Assembly (NCBI GenBank): GCA_011009095.1
Contig: VTPC01091055.1
Coordinates: 124,001-188,000, forward strand
Length of the DNA stretch: 64,000 nt
Origin: Ignelater luminosus
Lineage: Eukaryota; Arthropoda; Insecta; Coleoptera; Elateridae
Direction of reading: 5' to 3'
The translations under genes were made by a program, and so were the position numbers. Below the pieces are notes generated by a model. The model was not told the DNA's origin. It saw only the letters and a list, made by a program, of their open reading frames with translations, and did not search any database. Positions 57,501 through 64,000 of the stretch are shown piece by piece. How positions within the stretch are numbered: position 1 is the stretch's first letter; each line of letters opens with the position of its first letter.

Positions 57501-58545
57501 TTTCTTATTCACTACAAACCATGTTTTTGATGCTTTATTAATCTCTAGGTTATCTGAATTTATTAATAGTTGCAATACTTCAGTTAATAAATATGGAAAC
57601 GTATGGTTTATATTTGATAAGAGAGAGATAAACTGTTGTACCCCCATCTAGTTTTACCTAATCTCTATTTAGAGTCTCTAAATTAATGTAACCTGCCATT
57701 GGACAAATTTACAACAATAGACAGGATGGAATCTGTCGAGTCTCTACGGGCTAATAATTACAATCCCTATAAGGGAAATTAAAGTTTCTGTAAAGTAGAA
57801 AAATAAAAAACAATAAAAAGTAAACTTTGCTTGGAACGGTTAGGTCTTGAGATCTTTTGAACAAACATCTATGGTACAGGACAAAATTATGCAACAAGCA
57901 CTAGTATTCAATTTTAATTTTATATTTTATACCTACTTCATTTTACCACTGAAAGATACCTTCCATGCTTCCATAGGCTTCAGAGGAGCGAAACAAATAC
58001 CCCCAGCAGAAAACGAATCTTGCAAGTGCAACGATACTGAATCAGTCTTTAATTTGGTACTCGGTAAGCTTTCACTAGCCAAAAGTCCAAGACCAGGTAC
58101 TCCTATATAAAACAAACCAAACGTAACTGCCTCATGTCTTCGTTCTGTTCCTCCACAAACGTAATATCCGTCGATATTGACCGCTTGAAAAAACACAGCA
58201 TCAAAAGCCTGAAATACTTGAATTTGTCAGTTTCAAAATTGTATATAATTTGTAATTTACCTTTTTATGATTGGAAAGTGTTTGCAATGCTTCGAGTTTT
58301 TGAATAGCTATTGGTAATTCTGCGGCACTATCATTGTTCTTTGCCTCATTTCTCCATCCTTCCAAGAATGTGATTTTGAATCTTCGTACTTCCAATAACG
58401 TATAAAATATAATATATTTGATGCAATACCATTTTCCCGGTCTGGAATAAACCCCGAATATCTTTTCTGGGTTTTTCGTGCTTTCCGAATAATACGCAAG
58501 AATGTTGTAAATTAATAAAATGAAAGTAATAATTATTGCCCACAT
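48545..58545 (-). CDS. N-terminally anchored DUF7064/AttH-like protein (insect family), function unknown
   Basis: Five exons on the minus strand: 58261-58545, 57937-58208, 49170-49331, 49010-49116 and 48545-48951, 1233 nt in total, giving 410 residues, with every join GT-AG and in phase. The start MWAIIITFILLIYNILAYY is a signal anchor. The luminal or cytosolic body has AFDAVFFQAVNIDGYYVCGG TERRHEA and LKPMEAWKVSFSGKMK (exon 2), THQTHYEQMGNLKGTLTINN and MWAFRDHSFG (exon 4, about residues 240-276), KRDWSLIHRYAFHMAYLNDG and a closing KYDVNGVQGRGIAEWHYNVG. The RDHSFG-RDW-HR...NG-GWxExQY-like pattern matches a family of insect proteins, including the region before PEP-synthase-like domains, that I believe Pfam calls DUF7064 (lipocalin-like AttH fold). 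The biochemical role is unknown. Intron 2 is 8.6 kb and full of transposons. The short 3' exons overlap the helicase 3' end. Confidence 0.8.
50044..51348 (-). mobile_element. hAT element fragment inserted in the Tc1-like element
   Basis: The left end CAGCGCGGCTCGTGAG (50044) and the internal GGTGAAGCG word are typical of hAT elements carrying ZMYM1-like transposases. The right side ends in a subterminal GGTGAATCGGCGCTTCACTT tract. No matching 8-bp duplication is found (ATGCTAAA versus AATTGAGA), so the right end is probably truncated or the junction was deleted together with Tc1 sequence. Confidence 0.7.
50212..50889 (-). pseudogene. hAT transposase C-terminal half (ZMYM1-like)
   Basis: A 225-residue open frame carries NETECKTIFNEALINTHINQ, RFQDMDKFLFIS and the hAT dimerisation motif LTIPSTSSSVERSFSRLKRI KSYLRNSVAQERLSHLGRI. 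The N-terminal zinc finger and much of the catalytic core are absent upstream, where only scattered, unassigned frames remain (50858-51094). The long intact frame suggests a fairly young insertion. Confidence 0.88.
51755..51945. repeat. GC-rich repeat family, third copy (fragment)
   Basis: TACTGAACCAAAG, TTTCGTACTGCACCGG, GGACGGGCATTAGTTTTATA and GGTTTCTGC match the tandem part at 26860-27100 in order and spacing. The GCACGGG-ended half is missing. Confidence 0.6.
52368..52965. mobile_element. Foldback MITE with GTCACA(C/T)TATCA ends
   Basis: The element is about 52370-52963 (594 bp). The left arm carries CAGGTCACATTATCAAACA then TTTGACTATCAGTCT. The right arm, reversed, reads CTATGTCACACTATCAGTCA then TTGACTATCAGTCTGA. 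A TA lies at each outer edge (52368-52369 and 52964-52965). Arms extend about 70 bp with moderate divergence. There is no coding frame. Confidence 0.7.
52969..53353. mobile_element. Second foldback MITE, directly adjacent
   Basis: Left arm GTAACGGCACAGATTACATA (52969 on) and right arm, reversed, GTTACCACAGATTACATACA are inverted copies. The match resumes at TATTAAATAGGTGGTATTT (about 53054-53073) and its inverse AAATACCACCTATTTAATGG (about 53243-53262). Arms are about 110 bp and total length is 385 bp. Confidence 0.75.
53354..55979. other. Intronic AT-rich DNA, nothing recognised
   Basis: No gene or clear repeat is recognised. A GC-richer patch is at about 53955-53985. Confidence 0.35.
55980..56627. 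other. Assembly gap (648 N)
   Basis: A run of N. Open frames reported across it are artefacts of the gap. Confidence 0.99.
56628..56850. repeat. Degenerate minisatellite abutting the gap
   Basis: The words GACAAAATTTGGA and GGACGACTTTTGGA recur in diverged form about every 28-32 bp right up to the gap edge. The left edge of the gap does not show the motif. Confidence 0.7.
56920..57135. repeat. Two-copy direct repeat, about 105-bp unit
   Basis: GATGGAT, AAATAT-T(A/C)AGACGAA, CTCTA(A/G)TGGACGTCC and a following GGATGG landmark occur twice in the same order (about 56925-57025 and 57026-57130). Confidence 0.6.
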
Positions 58546-59372
58546 ATTAGGTCTATTATTTGCACCATAAATAATATAAATCTCTTAACGGTGTTCGGTT
58601 ATGTATGTTATCAGTTTGTTATCGGGACGTATTTACTTTGTTTGGATCGTTCAATGTTTAAGTGTTTTTATCAAATACTCAGAATTTAGAGTTGGTAAAC
58701 ATATTTCGGGAACATTTAAAATTATCTTAAAGAAAAATCTAATGAAAATTCTAAAAATCGTTCACTTTAGCAAGCAACTGTCCAGGTGTGACTGAAGTTA
58801 GAAACGGATTGAGATTTACTTTAATCTGTTGTAATATGTTGCAATACTGCGTTGTTGCTGCTATGAATAATAGAAAGCAGCAGCTGAAAAAGCACCTAAT
58901 GATGCTCTATGCTCCAGCAGGAACAGCAGGAAGAAAAAGAAGCAGAAGAAGCTAAACTCAGCCCCAAATAGAAGAACAATGGCGTATGTCACTCGATGAT
59001 CCATCTAAAGTTAAGTTCTCACTTGAGCGTTCTTTTGTTTTGGCTTGTTCGAGTTACTGTTTGCCAAATGACACTAACTAAGAGGTGTTAATAAAGGAGC
59101 GTGAGCCGAGAAGTAGCAAGTAACCTCTAATAAACTACATTTGTTGATGGGCATTTGCTTTTTTTTTATTGTGGTGTATGTTGGAACAGGGTTTTCATTA
59201 CAACTGGAATATGGAATGAGATAGAGTTTTCCGGTTTGAAGTTTAGTTTCAAAAAAGATTTCAGCTACAAAACAACACCACTTTTCAATGTTCATGACCT
59301 ACTTTGTATCTTCCTTCGAATGCTAAGAAATAACTTTTACTTTTTAAACGAAACATTTTTTGTACGTTAATA
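58546..59372. other. Upstream flank of the DUF7064-like gene
   Basis: This segment contains the presumed promoter of the leftward gene. A purine-rich patch (58870-58960) and short frames are present, but no recognisable gene. Confidence 0.35.
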
Positions 59373-60960
59373 CAAGGTGTTTCACGAAGAGAAGACAATA
59401 CGCGGTGAGGTCATAGAACTTTGCTTGATAAACTTATATCCGGAAACGCTTAGTTTCGAGATACATGGTATTAAATCTTCACAAGAAAAAAATTCTTGTT
59501 TTTTAAATATCTCTATAAAAACGTGAGCTATTTGGTTTAAACTTTCTACTGAACTATTGCTACAACAGATCTATCTTTCCGTAACATTGTACAATTGATC
59601 TTTTTATGATGGACGGAGATCTAGGGAGAGGCAATCGCACTTATACACTCTAAAGATATGTTACGCAACCGAAAAATAAATTTGTGTTGTCATTTCTAAA
59701 ATATACATCCAATTTAGCAAAAAAAGCCATACTTACTTTTTTATCATAAAATGCGCCGTTTTCGAATAAAATCGAATTTCTAAGCAGAAACCGCAGATTT
59801 GTTGTTTATTTGCACAAGTTGTACCCAAAACATCCTGAAACCGGAACCGCAACGTAAACTCATATTTTTCAATTAGGGGAACTTAAGGTTTTAAGGTTTC
59901 CTTTCGTTGATAGAATGGAGCGATTTCAATGCGGTTTTTACTAGCACACGCAGCGTAAGCGCAGGTTTGTTAGTAGGACCAGGAAATAACCAATGTAGAT
60001 AATGTTTTTACTTACTCACATACAAGATATGAACACGGCAGAAACATAGGCTACATAAACGGACAGTGTAACTCATGACTGCTCTTTTTTGACAAAGTCA
60101 GACAAAATTACTGGGCCGATCTCGAGGTAGTTTTTACTCGCTTATTGGGTTTGAACCCATGAAGGCTATAGGTTGTATAGGTAGTCGGTAATGGCTCAGA
60201 CTTATTTTGTTAATAAATCGGTTAATAACTACTGGGATTAAGCTTGATACGGTTTGTACTCACATACAGGATAAGAAACCGGGAAAGTTATACGCTACAT
60301 GAAAGGTTAGTGAAAGATCGGGTTTCTTTCTTGGTGGGACAGATAATGGACCGATTCCTTCAATTTGCTGTAACTCCTTTATTTTCGAAGCTACAACAAA
60401 ATCATTTTAGCATTGTTGAAGCACTTTCTAACGCAGAATTCAATGCCGTTAGTAGTTTTTTTCTAGTCCTTTCCATAACTGCGTTGTAACTTAAAGTTTA
60501 ATTTCTTGAATGGTCTATTTAAAAATTCAATTTTGAGTTACAGCGCAGTTACGAAAAAGACTAGAAAAAAACGACTGACGACATTGAACTCTACGTTAAA
60601 GAGTGCCCCAACAATGCTAAAATGATTTTGTTGTAGCTTTGAAAATAAAGGAGTTACAGCAAATTTAAGGAATTGGTCATTTTTCACTTTTTCTCTCTAG
60701 GGAAAAAACAAAAGACGGCAGCTTATTTCTGGCAACGGTAATGGAATAAGCATGAAAAAAGAGGTCCCAAGTATACCTAAGCCGTTTTCATTTATCTGCG
60801 CTAATAAGAAAGTTACCCATTTAATCCCATCGAAATTGGACTACACTGTACCTTGTAAAACGATTACAAAAATATCCACATTTTAGTTTCCGTTGCACGC
60901 GTTGTTTACATACAAAAATGTTATAAAAACACGGCACGCTTTCTTGACCAAAATGAATTA
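59373..60960. mobile_element. Non-coding foldback-bearing repeat element
   Basis: It starts CAAGGTGTTTCACGAAGAG, a transposon-end-like word. It contains a diverged direct repeat (ACTCACATACAAGATA at about 60017 and ACTCACATACAGGATA at about 60258) and the long hairpin at 60349-60678. No coding frame is recognised. The right boundary is uncertain. Confidence 0.45.
60349..60678. repeat. Long hairpin, arms of about 143 bp, 43-bp loop
   Basis: Left arm 60349-60492 and right arm 60536-60678 are inverted copies with roughly one mismatch in eight. The inner part is nearly perfect, for example TTTGCTGTAACTCCTTTATT against AATAAAGGAGTTACAGCAAA, and AACAAAATCATTTTAGCATT on the left against its exact inverse on the right. 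Confidence 0.85.
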
Positions 60961-60961
60961 T

Positions 60962-61371
60962 ACAGGGTGAATCAATATTTACTCCCCAGCGCTCAGATAT
61001 GTGTTCTGCAATGAAAAATAAGACAAAAACCAAGAATACTAAAATCCCGAAAGCGAAGCCGTTTTAAGCTAAAATTGGAATGAAAAATTAACATTTTGTA
61101 ATCTGTCGTTTATTCTTATCAAATTCAAATACAAAACAACCGAAACGAAAACGAAACATCTAATTCCTTAACAAACCTTTAAAGTTGTTACCATTTCCAT
61201 TAATACACGTGTGTAACCTATGACTGAAATTCCTGGCAACAGAATTGAAATTATCATCATTTATTTCTGTTATTGCTTTGTGAATCCGGGCAATAACGTC
61301 GTCCACTCCGACAGGCACAGTAAAATAAACCTTTTCTTTTATGTATCTCCACGGCCAAAAATCTGTTGAAG
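60962..61371 (-). pseudogene. Mariner/Tc1-like transposon end with transposase C-terminus
   Basis: The outer end is CAGGGTGAATCAATATTTAC (60963). On the minus strand 61371-61160 reads DFWPWRYIKEKVYFTVPVGV then IHKAITEINDDNFNSVARNF and HRLHTCINGNGNNFKG with a stop, the C-terminal part of an insect mariner-like transposase. It is cut at 61372 by the tail of the LINE, so the remainder would lie beyond the LINE. Confidence 0.8.
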
Positions 61372-61388
61372 TTAATAATAATAATAAC

Positions 61389-61430
<42 letters not shown>

Positions 61431-62299
61431 TTTATTGCTCAACAGTTACAAAACCAATTATAGTGCAATATAGATAAAAAAAAATAGTACATAGTAAAAA
61501 TAGTCAATAGTAAAAACATACAGCCACAGCAGGTAAATTCAGATAATGACACTTACAATTAATAAATGATATCACAGTTCAGTATCACTGCACTTTTTAA
61601 TAATAAACTTGCATGAGTCATTAAATAAATCAAACTTACGTATTTTATAAAGATTATTTACATCATTTAATATTGTGCCGATAGGTGAACAGGTGTCAAA
61701 AGTTTTAAAAAGTACTCTTCGTGGCCTGCATCTGATATTGTGAACTGTAATACTACATTTGTGTAATAATCAAGGAGCGGTATCAAATAGTTGATGACCC
61801 AGTAAAGTTGCCCGTATACCTAACCGCGATACATTTAAACACGTTGAGTTTATCGATATTACTAGACATGTGCAATTCGCGTAAGATAGTGGCGAGATAA
61901 GCGCAGGCCAGTGGTGTAACACATTTTAGTTTTATTATATGCATATGTACCTACATTGATATAATACTGGTAAATACCCCACTGGCATGACACGTCACCG
62001 ATTCTTTTCATGACGCATCAACTAACTGATACCGTTCCTTTGATAATGGAGAACTTCATAAATCGTATTAACGGATATCAACCTACGTCTGCCTTCTAGT
62101 CTCTGGATTTTAAATTTCTTAAGTTGATCGCAATACGATACATGATTTTTAAAGTTAGGGAATATTTCATACTTTCTATAGTGAAGACAGCGTATAGTGA
62201 TTATACAAGTAAAACAACTCTTTAAAAAGCGGGAAACTAGCTCGTAAACGAAGCAGCAAGGTTGGAGGGTGGTTCCTGTTTCTATAATAGATGTCACGA

Positions 62300-63165
62300 C
62301 GGTCGAACGCCGAACCAGCGGCCGAGCGAGGTTAGATCAGTGTCGTACACCTGGAAGTACACTATACCTGCAGCGTATTGATACTTAGTTACTTTTTTTA
62401 AATACAGATTGAAAAAAATGTGTAATTGAGTAATGGTTCAAATAAAGCATAGTACACTTGTCGGCATATTGTATAACAAACTGATGACACCATTTCAAAT
62501 TTCACAAGTTAATTATGTCAATGGATATAAAAACTACAAATTAAAATTCAGCATAAGTCAGTCATTCCTTGATTGTTTAGTAATTAGTTTAGAAACAAAA
62601 TATTTTCAACCTGTACAATGTAATTTAGTGAGTAAGTTTGTATCAAAGGTAATACAGCATGTAATTTTGTCTTTGAAAAACAAGATAAACAATATTAAAA
62701 ACAATAATTGTACATAATACATGTAGGTATAAATAAGAAACATTTGTAACCAAATAAAAGTTTTTTATAAATTACTAACTAATAAATATGAAAACACAAC
62801 CAATTTATTTATTGATTTATTTAAATGTCACCATTGAAGATAGATATTTGAGTACAAGAACAACAATGTATCTAAAATGTATTGTGATAAATTTGATTTC
62901 TTTAGATATTTGTGCATGATTTACATCCTCTTCTTTAATTTAATACAATGCCATTATAAATTTGCTAATTGAGATTTAATAACAGAAAATGCAATGGTAG
63001 CCTTTCTAGTTATTCATAGTGTCCATAAATAACTCTACAGACACCACTGAAACTAGCGTAGCGACATCTGTTCGAAATATCGGTATTACCCTCCAACTCC
63101 TACTTCAAGGTCACCAGTCGGCGTTTAAAAAGAACAAAGGATTTTTAAAGAGTTGGTCTACGCTG
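62300..63165. other. Unassigned segment within the LINE
   Basis: The two LINE C-terminal matches on either side overlap in content (RVQKCFLRHLH and RCLHYRKYEIFP), so this segment may be an insertion or the seam between two LINE copies. A 94-residue plus-strand frame at 62433-62717 has no recognised family. Confidence 0.35.
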
Positions 63166-63494
63166 GTGAAGATGTCTTAAAAAACATTTTTGAACGCGTC
63201 CAATAAGATCAATATTTGTATACGAGTATTCCAACTTTGAAAAAGTTGTATAAACTTAAGGTAGTCTCCGTTGAAAAACTTTTGCTATTTCGCAAAACCC
63301 ACCCCAAACGTACGGTACGCCTCTTTTGTGCATTCCTGAATATAACGATGAAAGTTAAAATTGGACGTGAATAATACGCCTAGATCTTTAATTTCCGATA
63401 CTCGTTCTAAAGTGATATCATTAATTGCGTAATTATGAATAATTTCAGTTTTCTTTCGATTGAATGAAATAACATTACATTTGTTAATGTTAAG

Positions 63495-63801
63495 TTCTAG
63501 TTCAGTGATTCTCAACCTTTTTTTCTTCACGGTACACTTTTAATAATTTAAAAATTCGGCAGCACACTAACGATAAGATAAATTTAAAAGAATTTTACTA
63601 AACTAGTATATAGCTTTGTTTGGGTTAAATCTAGAACCAGTCCAGAACTGTAATAGTCATGCGCATTGGTTCAGTCAATCCCCGCTACGAAGGTAGAACC
63701 AATCGAACTACTTGTCTGACGTCGCTTATGTATGGGTATTTGTAGTGGCGGCACATTTCAAAAATGCCGCGATACAGTGGTTGAGAATCACTGTTCTAGT
63801 T
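63495..63801. mobile_element. 291-bp hAT MITE with perfect TIRs and 8-bp TSD
   Basis: The element is 63503-63793. Perfect 15-bp inverted ends CAGTGATTCTCAACC lie at both edges. The 8-bp direct repeat TTCTAGTT lies at 63495-63502 and 63794-63801. It is inserted in the reverse transcriptase frame of the LINE. It has no coding capacity. Confidence 0.95.
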
Positions 63802-64000
63802 CATTGTTATTGTACCAGCTGGTTAAATGATTTAGGTCGTCCTGAAGAATTGAGCAATCATGGTTATTGTTTATTTTATGAAAAAGTCTAACATCGTCCG
63901 CATACAAGAGAGTTTTACTTGAATGAATGCACCGAGGCAAATCATTTATGAATAGTAAAAATAAAAGAGGCTCTAACGTTGACCCTTGAGGTACCTCTGA

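Larger units (their letters stand above)
49332..57936 (-). other. 8.6-kb intron of the DUF7064-like gene
   Basis: The donor is AA|GTAGGT after SGKM and the acceptor is TTTTTTTTAG before CTTGAAGG. The intron contains the Tc1/hAT nest (49463-51740), a GC-rich repeat fragment, two foldback MITEs, an assembly gap, a minisatellite and unremarkable AT-rich DNA (53354-55979 and 57136-57936). A 66-residue frame at 54611-54811 has no recognised similarity. Confidence 0.75.
61372..64000 (-). mobile_element. Non-LTR retrotransposon (LINE), 5' side beyond the window
   Basis: It is read on the minus strand. The 3' tail is a (TTA)n run (61372-61430) preceded by AATAAAG. The C-terminal reading RCRPRRVLFKTFDTCSPIGT ends at a stop near 61580. 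Further C-terminal matches lie in 62020-62240 (YCDQLKKFKIQRLEGRRRLI) and 63170-63250 (YTNIDLIGRVQKCFLRHL). The reverse transcriptase at 63285-64000 has VPQGSTLEPLLFLLFINDLP, the YADD box in LLYADDVRLF, and ELNINKCNVISFNRKKTEI. A hAT MITE interrupts it at 63503-63793, and 62300-63165 is unassigned and may be another insertion. Several frameshifts and stops are present, so the copy is dead. I cannot fix the clade (Jockey/CR1/I-like). Confidence 0.88.

Noticed and set aside
60121-60160. GGGTTTGAACCC word resembling a tRNA B-box
   Set aside because: No A-box or cloverleaf around it. It is a simple palindrome in a repeat element. No convincing tRNA or rRNA was found in the window.
1-64000. CRISPR arrays, bacterial operons or endosymbiont DNA
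   Set aside because: All recognisable genes have introns and animal relatives. No spaced direct-repeat arrays or bacterial genes were seen.

Overview
The window is AT-rich, intron-bearing eukaryotic DNA from an insect. Five host genes can be read through exact GT-AG splice joins and matched to animal families: a tilB/DNAAF11 (LRRC6) ciliary assembly factor (12927-14541, +), Rab10 (23293-24259, -), a lifeguard/TMBIM membrane protein like Drosophila Nmda1 (30478-35217, +), an Armitage/MOV10L1-type piRNA helicase (43495-48453, +), and an N-terminally anchored protein of a family known from insects that I assign tentatively to DUF7064/AttH-like folds (48545-58545, -). For all five, the summed exon length is a multiple of three. 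I cannot name the order or species.

Layout. 1-12.2 kb is repeat-rich: a 496-bp hAT miniature, a tyrosine-recombinase element bounded by long inverted repeats (3867-6168), a short foldback, a 120-bp tandem repeat and a palindrome-dense block. 12.9-14.5 kb is tilB. 14.6-23.2 kb is mostly plain AT-rich DNA with one decayed mariner (18708-19652). Rab10 reads leftward from a promoter at about 24.3-24.5 kb that holds a full CRE. The lifeguard gene reads rightward, with coding exons at 30.5-35.2 kb and probably a distant 5' UTR exon. Between them lie a GC-rich degenerate repeat family and a GC-rich foldback element. 37.1-41.9 kb is a three-level nest: an old transposase fragment is split by a 4.7-kb hAT element, which carries a second hAT inside an intron. 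43.5-48.5 kb is the helicase gene. It ends tail-to-tail with the DUF7064-like gene, and the two mRNAs should overlap.

The DUF7064-like gene has an 8.6-kb intron (49332-57936) filled with a Tc1/mariner-like copy broken by a hAT copy, a GC-rich repeat fragment, two adjacent foldback MITEs, a degenerate minisatellite and a 648-base assembly gap. From 59.4 kb to the end there is a foldback element, a transposase fragment and a LINE (reverse strand, reverse transcriptase running off the right edge) that itself carries a 291-bp hAT MITE with a perfect 8-bp target duplication.

No operon logic applies. The host genes are unrelated in function apart from chance adjacency. The more unusual material is in the mobile DNA: a tyrosine recombinase between ~235-bp terminal inverted repeats flanked by TA, a palindromic module shared between that element and another locus, and matched autonomous and miniature hAT copies with intact target duplications.
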